Below are positions 44,414-52,069 of a stretch of DNA of 52,069 nucleotides, piece after piece. Both the position numbers and the translations under genes were made by a program. Within the stretch, counting starts at the first letter, position 1, and every line of letters starts with the position of its first letter. The stretch is from contig CBDDEI010000001.1 in assembly GCA_965226775.1 (NCBI GenBank), forward strand, positions 1 through 52,069. The letters run 5' to 3'. The stretch comes from CBDDEI01 sp965226775 (GTDB lineage: Bacteria; Chloroflexota; Dehalococcoidia; SHYD01). The notes under the pieces were generated by a model. It searched no databases. It saw only the letters and a list, made by a program, of their open reading frames with translations, and had not been told where the DNA came from.

Positions 44414-45845
44414 GTGCCACAGACCGGTAGCTACGACGCGATCGTGGTTGGCGCGGGGCCCAATGGCCTGGCAGCCGGAATAGCCATCGCGCAAACGGGG
44501 CGTTCGGTGCTGGTCGTGGAGGGGCAGGACACGGTCGGAGGGGGTGCCCGGTCCGCCGCCCTGACTTTGCCTGGATTCCTTCACGACGTGTGCTCGGCGG
44601 TCCACCCACTGGCAGTCGGCTCGCCATTCTTCTCTACGCTGCCGCTGTCCAGCCACGGCTTGGACTGGGTTCAGCCTCCCGCGCCGCTGGCGCATCCACT
44701 GGACGACGGCACGGCTGTAATGATGGAGCGCTCGGTCGAGGCGACTGCGGACGGCCTGGGGCCCGATGCGGCGTCGTACCGCGGGCTGTTTGGCCCTCTC
44801 GTGAGGGACTGGCCCAAGCTCACCGACGACCTCCTAGGCCCGCTGCGATTGCCGCGTCACCCGCTGGTGACCGCCCGCTTCGGACTCACCGGCCTGCGGT
44901 CGGCGCTGTCAGTGGCGCAATCCCGCTTTGGAGAGCGAACGGGCCAGGGCGCTGTTCGCCGGGCTGGCCGCACATTCCATACTGCCGCTCGAACGACCCG
45001 TCAGCGCCGCGTTCGGCCTCGTCCTGGGTGCTAGCGGTCATGCCGTCGGCTGGCCGATGCCGCGGGGCGGGGCCCAGCGAATAGCCGATGCCCTGGCCTC
45101 CCATCTGACCTCTCTCGGCGGTCGGATCGAGACGGGCAGGCCGGTGGAGCATCTGGAGGACCTGCCCGCCGCGGCGGTCACCCTTCTCGACATGACGCCC
45201 AAGCAAGTCCTCAAGGTCGCCGGGCAACGCCTGCCCGGCTTCTTTCGACGCAGGCTGGAGGCGTACCGCTACGGACCGGGGGTCTTCAAGATGGACTGGG
45301 CGCTGAGCGGTCCGGTGCCCTGGAGGGCCTCGGAGTGCGCGCGGGCTGGCACGGTGCATCTGGGAGGCACGATGGCCGAGGTCGCCCACGCCGAGCGTGA
45401 GGTGTGGCGCGGGAGTCACCCTGACCGGCCCTTCGTGCTGTTCTCCCAGCCGAGCCTCTTCGACCCGTCCCGGGCCCCCGGGGGCCAGCACACGGCATGG
45501 GCCTACTGCCACGTACCCAACGGGTCCGACTTCGACATGACTGACAGGATCGAGGCACAGGTGGAGCGTTTCGCGCCGGGGTTCCGCGAACGGATCCTTA
45601 AGAGAAGCGCTCGGCCGCCGGCAGCGATGGAAGAGTACAACCCAAACTACATTGGCGGCGACATCAACGGCGGCGTCCAGGACATCGGCCAACTCTTCTC
45701 TCGTCCCGCCCGCATGTTCAGCCCCTACTCCATCCCGTCGACCGACCTCTTCATCTGCTCCTCGTCGACGCCGCCCGGGGGCGGCGTGCACGGCATGTGC
45801 GGCTACTTCGCCGCCCGGGCCGCCCTCCGCCGCCTAGACCGCTGA
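44414..45845 (+). pseudogene. Phytoene-desaturase-like FAD oxidoreductase with one frameshift
   Basis: Two overlapping frames together give a protein of about 477 residues. The first (44414 to about 44930, GTG start) holds the FAD motif VVGAGPNGLAAGIAIAQ and the phytoene dehydrogenase-like start (VGGGARSAALTLPGF). The second (about 44928-45845) continues with ERARALFAGLAAHSILPL, GWPMPRGGAQRIADAL and GVHGMCGYFAARAAL, the C-terminal half of the COG1233 family. The frames join at about 44925-44935 by one extra base. It may be a disrupted gene or a sequence error. Composition is clearly GC-richer than the neighbours, suggesting a different history. Confidence 0.8.
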
Positions 45846-46089
45846 CTTCCCTACGGCAATCGCATCTGAACATCCGCCGCTTTCAAGACCACTCCCGCTC
45901 CATCGCCGCCTACGCGCAATGAATCAGGCCGCGTTAAGCGACACGCGGAAGCGCGCTCGGCTAAGGACTCGGTTCCTACAGGGCACTTCTCTACCGTTTA
46001 GCGTTGAACGGGGTCGAGTCGGTAGTTATTGCGTCGCCGCTCTCAATGCACCTGCGGCAAGGCGGCGACAGCGGCTTCGGGGCAGATGC

Positions 46090-46746
46090 CTACCCGGGCC
46101 ACATGTGCGCCTGGGCTGAGGCGGCGACCGATACCCGGATGTCGTAGGTTGCCTGGGTCATGGCTTGACCGATGAGGTCAAGCTTGCTCACCTGCTCAAT
46201 GCGGGCGGTCGCCCGGTCGCTCTCCTGCCTGGACAGCAGCTTGTCAAAGATATTGCAAGCGTCGGCCAGGGAGATGATCATCGCGTCGCGCGGGGCCGGT
46301 ATATCGTCGCTGAATAGCACTTCCATGATGCGCAGCTTAACCTCGCGCTCAGCCGTGCCGTCAACGAGCGGATAGCGCCTGGAGCGGAAAACCCACAAGA
46401 AGGTGTCCTCCTGGCGTTCCAGAATGCCGAGCTCGACCAGGTGGGAGAGGGCAGCCTCGTGGATCGCGTTGGCGCGCCCCGCGGTACGTTCTACCCAGAA
46501 ACGGGCGTTGTGCTTATCCCCGGCTGCTATATCGGCCAGCGTGGGGTCAAGCAGGTTGTCACCCAGGGGCGTGGCATCGAGCAGAATCAGATTATCTAGG
46601 TCGGTATCTATACGGTTCTCTATCGCTAGGTCCATCAGCACACCGCCGGCGATGGCATAGTCCAACGACCAGCTTGGCATACCTACGAACATCCCACCCT
46701 CGTCGCGGAGCAGGAGTAAAGTGATTTCCTCTGCTAGTCTCAGCAT
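46090..46746 (-). CDS. GPP34 (GOLPH3-like) family protein
   Basis: About 218 residues. The start MLRLAEEITLLLLRDEGG, followed by LDYAIAGGVLMDLAIENRID and then HEAALSHLVELGILER, is the pattern of the GPP34 family, named from the Golgi phosphoprotein GOLPH3/Vps74 and also found in bacteria, mainly Actinobacteria. Bacterial members have no settled function; eukaryotic ones bind PI4P at membranes. Two starts are possible: ATG 46758 abuts GGAGG, so ATG 46746, 12 bases after it, is preferred. The family call rests on pattern only. Confidence 0.7.
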   Translation of the reverse strand: MLRLAEEITLLLLRDEGGMFVGMPSWSLDYAIAGGVLMDLAIENRIDTDLDNLILLDATPLGDNLLDPTLADIAAGDKHNARFWVERTAGRANAIHEAALSHLVELGILERQEDTFLWVFRSRRYPLVDGTAEREVKLRIMEVLFSDDIPAPRDAMIISLADACNIFDKLLSRQESDRATARIEQVSKLDLIGQAMTQATYDIRVSVAASAQAHMWPG

Positions 46747-46758
46747 GATACTTGTCAT

Positions 46759-47361
46759 CCTCCAGTAATGTGTTACCCAAGCCCCGTTACCGGACCTTGG
46801 CCATATGACGGCCGCGCCGGGCAGTTGGGCGTCATAGAATATTTAGTGGATCCTTGTAAGCCCGCCGGTCTGCCAAAGTGGGTGTCCGGGTGCTTCACTC
46901 GTTAATCTACCTAAGGTCGTCCAATCGACATCAGGTAAGTCCTCTATCCGGGATTCTCAACGGAATTCCCCATTTGGGTTGCGCCCAAACCTTCCGTGGG
47001 GCCCCAATTAGGATAGCGAGATTGTAGCCCTAGCCTCTAGAGCCCGTCAACCGCTTTAGGCTGAAGTGTAACCCTGCCACGTATAGCATGAGCAACTCTT
47101 GGAATCGCGCCGCCGCGGCCTGCTGAATTGGTGTCAGAGGACATATTGCGCCTTGTCGCTGGGCGCCTTCAAAGATGCATCACACCAAGATCGTCGCTTA
47201 AGGGAATTGGAGATCTCTCCCTGCATAGCCCGACCCTGTCTTCGCAATAATTGATATAGTAGCCCTAAGGATAGGTAGAGGATCGGCAGCCGTACGCCCG
47301 ACGGTGTGTAGCCTACTGAGCTACGCCGCCCGGTGGGCTGACCCTGCCCAGGAGGAATTGC
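46759..47361. other. Gene-free stretch before the Cache protein
   Basis: About 600 bp without a supported gene. The composition is mixed, with no long repeats. A partial tRNA-like segment near 47307-47333 was examined and rejected. The immediate upstream region of the Cache gene probably holds its promoter. Confidence 0.4.
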
Positions 47362-47853
47362 GTGTCTGCAAGAATTGCCGTCGTATTGGCTGGGTTGGCC
47401 GTGTTATTGTCTGCTTCGGCCCTGGCCGTCGCGGTCATAGCGCTAACCAACGATGCGCCCCCAGTGTACACACCGACCAAGGACGAGCCGGGCGCGTACA
47501 CCAAATGGGTGGTGCAAGATGCCATCCAGCGCTACCAGCGGGACGGGTTGCAGGCAACCATGGAATACTACAGCAACCCTGAGCATGTTGACGGCCAGTG
47601 GTACGTGTTCATGATCAACGAAGAAGGCCGCACTTTTGTCCACTACAACCCTGAGCTCAGGAATCGCGACCCCAGCCTCCGCGTTGACTCGACTGGACGG
47701 TTCTATGGCGACGATCTGCTCGGAGCCACCGAAGATGGCCGGTGGGTCGACTACTTCATCAAGAATCCAGAGACGGGCGAGGATGACCAGAAGCACACGT
47801 GGATAGTTAAGCACGACGGTCTCTTGTTCGCCTCAGGCTGGTACGAACGGTAG
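47362..47853 (+). CDS. Single Cache-domain protein, membrane-anchored or exported
   Basis: A 163-residue protein starting at GTG with AGGAGG 6 bases upstream. A hydrophobic N-terminal segment (residues 4-29) could be a signal anchor. The rest, with AIQRYQRDGLQATMEYY, WYVFMINEEGRTFVHYNPEL and HTWIVKHDGLLFASGWYE, resembles single Cache sensor domains. No kinase or methyl-accepting domain follows, so it is a stand-alone extracytoplasmic ligand-binding domain. Confidence 0.7.
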   Translation: MSARIAVVLAGLAVLLSASALAVAVIALTNDAPPVYTPTKDEPGAYTKWVVQDAIQRYQRDGLQATMEYYSNPEHVDGQWYVFMINEEGRTFVHYNPELRNRDPSLRVDSTGRFYGDDLLGATEDGRWVDYFIKNPETGEDDQKHTWIVKHDGLLFASGWYER

Positions 47854-47993
47854 CCCGCTCGCCCGGGGCGTAGCCGCCTCTTGTGCCTTACTCCTTACGG
47901 TAAGGGCTGCTCCCTCGGCGCACCACCCTGAACACCCGCTCCGCGACGACGTTGCTATCTTGCCGTCGCATCTTAGCCGTAGCTACGTGTCTG

Positions 47994-48503
47994 CTAGGCC
48001 TCGCCGGTATTTTTGTCGACCAGGTTACGCAACGCCTCGCCGTCCATCCGGAAGGTCCGCCATTCGTTTAGCACTACCGCCCCCAGTCCCTCGTAAAATC
48101 GGGCGGCGTTCTGATTCCAGTCCAGCGCCGCCCATTCGAACCGGCCGCACCCACGCTCCACAGCGATCCCTGCCACATGCCTGAGCAGCATTGTGCCTAA
48201 CCCCTTCCGGCGATGCTCCGGCATCACGAAGATGTCCTCCAAATACATGCCGCGCCGCCCCAGAAACGTCGAGTAGGTGTGGAAGAAGACCGCAAACCCC
48301 ACCGGATCGTCACCTAGAAACCCCAGCGCCACCTCTGCGTTAGGGTTCGGCCCAAACAACGATTCCCTAAGGCTGTCTTCCGTGGCCGCCACAGCGTGGC
48401 TCAGCCCCTCGAACTCCGCCAAGTCCCGAATGAACCGGAGGATCAAAGGCGCATCATCGGGCTTAGCGGGACGAATGTGGAACCTGTTGTTTGTCATCGT
48501 CAT
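47994..48503 (-). CDS. GNAT-family N-acetyltransferase
   Basis: A 169-residue acetyltransferase with FHIRPAKPDDAPLILRFIRDL at the start, YLEDIFVMPEHRRKGLGTMLL (acetyl-CoA loop R-R-K-G-L-G) and AALDWNQNAARFYEGLGA, close to the diamine/spermidine N-acetyltransferase-like branch. The start at 48503 (MTMTNNRF) is preferred. A longer frame reaches 48593 through a 90-bp in-frame duplication that repeats the MTMTN start. Acts in the cytoplasm on an unknown amine. Confidence 0.85.
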   Translation of the reverse strand: MTMTNNRFHIRPAKPDDAPLILRFIRDLAEFEGLSHAVAATEDSLRESLFGPNPNAEVALGFLGDDPVGFAVFFHTYSTFLGRRGMYLEDIFVMPEHRRKGLGTMLLRHVAGIAVERGCGRFEWAALDWNQNAARFYEGLGAVVLNEWRTFRMDGEALRNLVDKNTGEA

Positions 48504-48608
48504 CGTTGAATCCACTTGTGCCCCTGCTGGCAAAAACCGGCGGGACAGAGGGTGTAACCAGCGTCTGGCTGAGGTCAAGTTTGTCATCGTCAACGTTCAA
48601 TCCACCTG
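48490..48608. repeat. Two 29-bp imperfect direct repeats, 90 bp apart
   Basis: TTTGTCATCGTCA[T/A]CGTT at 48490 and 48580 begins two 29-bp copies with four differences. One copy codes for the GNAT start; the other overlaps the broken end of the CPBP gene. The 61 bp between them show no clear terminal repeats. Confidence 0.75.
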
Positions 48609-48955
48609 ATAGGTGAACCCAATTGAAGAGCAAGAACTGCAGAGTAGCCGCCAAATTCATCAGCAGGCATCACAGATGAAGTGGCCTCAAAAAGCCTTGT
48701 CCTGGTGAGCAGTATTAAACCTTGCATGTAACCACGGAAGAATACTTCTTCAAATCCGGCCTGAAGGGGAGTGAGGACAAGCGCAAACAGGGCGAAAGGC
48801 AGGTATTCCCAGAGACTTGGCGCCCTAAAAGTCATCTCTACCTGGAGGATGAATCTCACTATCAGGAGGCCCATGAGGGAAATGAATAGTCCTACCCGCA
48901 TGGCGTACAAGACCCGGCAGTCGAAAGATGTCCTGCCCGTGACTACTTGTGCCAA
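48590..48955 (-). pseudogene. Truncated CPBP-family intramembrane protease (Abi/CAAX-like)
   Basis: A 121-residue frame. Two membrane segments are visible, followed by QAGFEEVFFRGYMQG with the EExxxR motif of CPBP/CAAX-type proteases. After that, the later helices and the conserved second His motif (family length about 220-300) are missing, and the frame ends in unrelated sequence at the 29-bp repeat. The 5' side is also short. It is most likely the remnant of a disrupted gene. Confidence 0.65.
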
Positions 48956-49121
48956 CCTCTTCTTATGGCCTTCTACCGTATACTATATGGGGCTAGTATT
49001 CTTGGTTTTCCTCAGATATGGAGGTCTTACACATGATTCGTACTATTCTCTATGCGCTTTGGCTGCCTACTTGTTGCTCGGTCTGCGGGTTGGCTGCCTG
49101 ATCCTATGACGTGCTGGTCTT

Positions 49122-49444
49122 ATGCTGCCAGATTCGGCTTTACCTATGCCGCTTGAAGGTCCCGGCCTGATGGGCATCGTCATGTTGTTCGCGCTGGCAT
49201 GGCCTGCCGCGATTCCACTTACACCTTGGCGATCCGGCGTCTGCATCGGCGCTCGCGTATCCTGGCATACGGTTGCGCCGTAGTGTTGGGGCTAGGGTCG
49301 GCTTGGACGGTCATCCTGGGCGGGCTGTTTGGGCCGATAGGCGTCGTCCTATACACACTCATAGCATCCCTCCCCGCTTGGATACTCCTGGGCATCCTCG
49401 TAAAATTCCAAGGGGGCATGGGGAGCCAGCCTTCCAGCGCCTAG
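49122..49444 (+). pseudogene. Possible small membrane protein split by a frameshift
   Basis: A frame from 49122 gives MLPDSALPMP and a hydrophobic segment GIVMLLFALAWPAAIPL, then fails. A second frame from about 49199 continues with LAYGCAVVLGLGSAWTVILGGLFGPIGVVLYTLIASLPAWILLGILV. Joined at about 49220 by a one-base shift they would give a protein of about 107 residues with three helices. The family is not recognised and the model is tentative; the second part alone (49199-49444, 81 residues) is the conservative alternative. Confidence 0.35.
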
Positions 49445-49505
49445 CTATCACCTCAAAGCTCACGCTGACACCGGCATCCTAATCTTTCCCGTTGATGGGA
49501 ATGGA

Positions 49506-49544
49506 CTTGGCCCCTGCCTCCGTTGGGAGAAAGCAGGGGCCAAG
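49506..49544 (-). terminator. Hairpin after the methyltransferase gene
   Basis: CTTGGCCCCTGC pairs with GCAGGGGCCAAG around a 15-base loop, 43 bp past the stop at 49588 on the minus strand. No T run follows, so it is a probable but not classical terminator. Confidence 0.55.
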
Positions 49545-49587
49545 GTGCGTTAGATGCCTTTCTGGCGGGATGGCCGTAAGGCCGGCG

Positions 49588-50415
49588 CTACGGCTTGGTG
49601 GCGATACCCTCGCCGAAGGCGAAGCCCCCGACGGCTCCGGGATGGCTCTTCCACTGGGCGAGGTGCACGCGCCACTCGTCAAATTGCTGTTGTGTCACCA
49701 GTCCAAAGGCCGTCGCCGCTGCGATGACCCTAGGCGCGAAGAACCAGTCGCCGACGAAGGCGTGAAGGAAAGCAACGTCTTCCGGAGTGCTGAAGACATC
49801 GAAGGACGCAGTCGCCCGGACGTTTGAGAACCCGGCCTCGATGAAGGTGTTCTTTAGGTCTTTCCCCATCTGTGGATGGCCGCCATTGCCTTCGAGAAGT
49901 CTTGCGAACACGCCCCATCCGGATCGGAGGCTGTCTGAGGTAGGCTCCATGAACGAGGATGCGACAATCATTTCACGGCTGGCAATGATGCCGCCGGGCT
50001 TCAAAACCCGCTTCACTTCGGCTAGGGCCGCCTTGGTATCCGGAACGTGCATGAGCACGGCATGGCAATGGGCCACGTCGAAGGAGTTGTCTTCAAAGGG
50101 AAGTTCAGTCACGCTGCCAACGTGGAACGTTACGTTGCCATGTCCACCCGCTTCGGCGGCAGAGCGGGCCAAGTCTATCTGCGATTCCTCTATATCGATG
50201 CCGTGCACCTCGCCGGGTTCCACTGCCCTGGCCAGACCGACCGAGATGGTCCCCGGTCCACAACCAAAGTCGAGGACGCGGAGGCCGGGCTTGAGATACG
50301 GGAGCAGATGTGCGGCGTGGGTCTCCAAGCTGCGACGGTTTAGCAGCTGCTGAAAGTCATCGCTGTAGCCCATGGTGTAGCCGGATGTTGGGGATGTCTC
50401 CTCAGCCATGGTCAT
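49588..50415 (-). CDS. Class I SAM-dependent methyltransferase (UbiE-like)
   Basis: A 275-residue methyltransferase with motif I VLDFGCGPGTISVGLA, an acidic ribose-binding residue in VHGIDIEESQID, motif LPFEDNSFDVAHCHAVLMHV and VLKPGGIIASRE. This is the standard methyltransferase domain (Methyltransf_11/31-like) with a C-terminal extension. AAGGAGCGC precedes the ATG at 50415. Monocistronic or following the kinase at 50509 on the same strand; the substrate is unknown. Confidence 0.88.
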   Translation of the reverse strand: MTMAEETSPTSGYTMGYSDDFQQLLNRRSLETHAAHLLPYLKPGLRVLDFGCGPGTISVGLARAVEPGEVHGIDIEESQIDLARSAAEAGGHGNVTFHVGSVTELPFEDNSFDVAHCHAVLMHVPDTKAALAEVKRVLKPGGIIASREMIVASSFMEPTSDSLRSGWGVFARLLEGNGGHPQMGKDLKNTFIEAGFSNVRATASFDVFSTPEDVAFLHAFVGDWFFAPRVIAAATAFGLVTQQQFDEWRVHLAQWKSHPGAVGGFAFGEGIATKP

Positions 50416-50508
50416 GCGCTCCTTTACGTGTCGGTTGTTCGTTCTATATGGAACGAGCAGGGCAGCGGGTGCTGGCCTAAGCTTACGCCCTTGCCCCTTC
50501 AGAGAGCA

Positions 50509-52068
50509 TCACACTCGTTCTTCTTCGTCGTCCGACTTGTCCCCGTCCTGCCCTACTGCAGCCTTCACGCGCGGCTCTAGGGGCAGTTCGATTATCATCT
50601 CGGTGAACTCGCCGGGTTCGGTTTCCACGCGGATGGTGCCGCCATGCTCGCGCACGATGTCGTTGGAAATCGCAAGGCCTAGGCCAGTGCCTTGGCCGGT
50701 GGGCTTGGTGGTGAAGAACGGGTTGAATATCTTCTCCACCACTTCGGGCGGCATCCCGTTCCCATTGTCCCTGATGCGGATCACTATGTGGTTCTCCGTC
50801 CGCTTGGTAGAGAGCATGAGCGTCGGAGAGTAGGCGTCGGCGCCGCTTTCCGTTTCCATGCTGGCGCGCCGCTTTTCATCAGTTGCGTAACAGGCGTTCC
50901 CCACCATATTCAGGAATACGCGGCCCAAGTCCTGCGGAATAGCTTCTATTTCGCCGGCATCGGGGTCAAGGTCTTGCCTTATGTCCAGTTGGAAATCCGG
51001 GTCGCTCGCCCGTGCGCTATGGAAGGCAAGCCTGGCGAATTCGTCTACCAAAGAATTGATATTGGTGAGCTGCCACTCGGAGGAGCCTCTGCCCATCATG
51101 AGCATGTCGTGGACAATCCGGTTGGCGCGTTCCGTGTGCTGTCCGATGCGCTCGAGGTTGCCGGTGAGGTCATTAGAAATATCCTCGACGAGTCTCCGCT
51201 GGTTCTCGTTCATGTTGTTTCCGTCCTCCTCGAGAGCTTCCCGCAGTTCAACAAGGAGTTCCCCCGAGACCTCGGAGAAGTTCTTCACGAAGTTCAGGGG
51301 GTTTCTGATTTCATGGGCCACGCCGGCGGTGAGTTCGCCCAGCGCCGCCAGCTTCTCACGCATGACAATCTGGTCCTGCGCCCGGTGCAGTTCCCCAACG
51401 ATACTCTCCAGTTCAGCGTTCTTCTCCTTCAACTCCTCCGCCAGTAACTCCACCAAGTTCAGGCGCTGAATCTCAAGGGCATGCTGGCGGAACACCTCCA
51501 AGGCCGCAGCCATGTCTGCCACCTCGTCCCGTCCGCCGATCTCTACCTGTGCCTCCAGGTTGCCTGCGGCCATACGGCGCATCCAATCTGACAACATCTC
51601 CAGACGGCGCAGCAGTACCCGACCAACGAAGACCCACGCAATGAGCACAGCGCCGACGACGCTGAATGCGCTGAGGCTCAGCAGAAGGGTACGGCCTGTT
51701 TGGGTTGCTTCCGTTGAGGCGAGTGTGGCTTCCTGAGCATTCGCGTGGGCCTCGCTCACCAAGCCATTGACCTCAGCTACAAGGGCGACGGATATGTCAC
51801 GATTTTGCGCCAGCAGATCGCGTTGACTCGCTACTAGCCTAAGCTCCCGGTCAAGCAGATCGAATCCGCCCTGCTCTCCGATTCCTAACTCTACCAGCCT
51901 CCTCAGGAGCGGGCCGACTTCGGCACGCAGCGAAGAATCTTCGAGCGATGCCAGGCTCCGCTCAATGCGGCCGGCCGAGGATTCGAAACGCTCTCGCAGT
52001 GGCTCGAGGTGAGGGGCCTCCGAGACGCTGAAAGCGCTTTCCAAGAGGTGCGCAGCGATGCTGGCGTC
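50509..52068 (-). CDS. Sensor histidine kinase, 5' end outside window
   Basis: The frame is open to the window edge; at least 519 residues. It has a coiled sensor region, a membrane helix (LLLSLSAFSVVGAVLIAWVFVG), a HAMP domain (MAAGNLEAQVEIGGRDEVADM) and a coiled coil. A HisKA-type domain follows with the phospho-His in GVAHEIRNPLNFVKNF. The HATPase has NMVGNACYATDEK, DNGNGMPPEVVEKIFNPFFTTK and GTGLGLAISNDI. This is the NtrB/atypical four-helix type with a long HisKA loop. No response regulator is adjacent within the window. An acidic tail (GDKSDDEEERV) ends the protein. Confidence 0.9.
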   Translation of the reverse strand, partial: DASIAAHLLESAFSVSEAPHLEPLRERFESSAGRIERSLASLEDSSLRAEVGPLLRRLVELGIGEQGGFDLLDRELRLVASQRDLLAQNRDISVALVAEVNGLVSEAHANAQEATLASTEATQTGRTLLLSLSAFSVVGAVLIAWVFVGRVLLRRLEMLSDWMRRMAAGNLEAQVEIGGRDEVADMAAALEVFRQHALEIQRLNLVELLAEELKEKNAELESIVGELHRAQDQIVMREKLAALGELTAGVAHEIRNPLNFVKNFSEVSGELLVELREALEEDGNNMNENQRRLVEDISNDLTGNLERIGQHTERANRIVHDMLMMGRGSSEWQLTNINSLVDEFARLAFHSARASDPDFQLDIRQDLDPDAGEIEAIPQDLGRVFLNMVGNACYATDEKRRASMETESGADAYSPTLMLSTKRTENHIVIRIRDNGNGMPPEVVEKIFNPFFTTKPTGQGTGLGLAISNDIVREHGGTIRVETEPGEFTEMIIELPLEPRVKAAVGQDGDKSDDEEERV

Positions 52069-52069
52069 T

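Noticed and set aside
47307..47333. tRNA gene (minus strand, GGGCGGCGTAGCTCAGTAGG-like 5' part)
   Set aside because: The D-arm GCTC has no matching GAGC, and no anticodon arm, T arm or acceptor 3' strand follows. It is a chance resemblance with a small local hairpin.
48771..49109. 112-residue plus-strand frame with a hydrophobic C-terminus
   Set aside because: It overlaps the CPBP remnant on the other strand, and the hydrophobic part has no good start site. It may be chance in an AT-rich stretch.

Overview
The window looks like a chromosomal segment of a free-living, heterotrophic bacterium of moderately high GC. My best guess is a Chloroflexota lineage near SAR202/Dehalococcoidia. That guess rests on the gene families present: several paralogous aldo/keto reductases, Rieske oxygenases, amidohydrolase-2, DUF3500 and DUF1684 proteins, Ala/Pro/Ser/Thr-rich lipoproteins and HflKC. 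No rRNA, tRNA or phylogenetic marker gene is present, so this is inference. There are no clear phage, transposase or CRISPR genes.

Layout. 1-2.4 kb: the tail of a DUF3500 gene and two paralogous alpha/beta hydrolases, one broken by two single-base insertions. 2.7-6.2 kb: a three-domain fusion (DapA-like aldolase, MfnB/DUF556-like furan synthase, TusA-like domain) followed by a Vgb-like beta-propeller lipoprotein. 6.4-11.3 kb: a two-component system, the HflK/HflC SPFH pair and a cysteine-free IscA/HesB-like protein. 11.3-19.2 kb: four aldo/keto reductases (a fifth lies at 39 kb), an MFS and metallo-beta-lactamase operon, a DUF1684 protein, an ABM monooxygenase and a three-unit palindromic repeat array. 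19.3-23.5 kb: a cyclase-family hydrolase, an MFS permease, a Gfo/Idh/MocA dehydrogenase and a small RelA/SpoT-type HD hydrolase. 23.7-27.8 kb: five tandem class II aldolase paralogues of two alternating subtypes in one apparent operon. 28-39 kb: a catabolic-looking region with a Rieske oxygenase, SDR, amidohydrolase, two small Rieske ferredoxins, two almost identical orphan solute-binding lipoproteins and a GltD-like flavoprotein. 39-52 kb: an AKR, a mutarotase-like protein, an MFS permease, DoxX, a frameshifted phytoene-desaturase-like oxidoreductase, a GPP34 protein, a Cache protein, a GNAT, a broken CPBP protease, a methyltransferase and a truncated histidine kinase.

How the genes may work together. 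Many genes encode uptake and oxidation or cleavage of small organic compounds: binding proteins and MFS carriers import, Rieske oxygenase, SDR, AKR and Gfo/Idh enzymes oxidise or reduce, and class II aldolases, amidohydrolase and cyclase-type hydrolases cleave. Strong hairpin terminators separate most of the units. The substrates cannot be read from sequence.

The most unusual items are the DapA-MfnB-TusA fusion with both Schiff-base active sites apparently intact, the alternating five-gene aldolase array, the duplicated cysteine-rich binding proteins around a Rieske ferredoxin, and an aldo/keto reductase that has lost two of its four catalytic residues.
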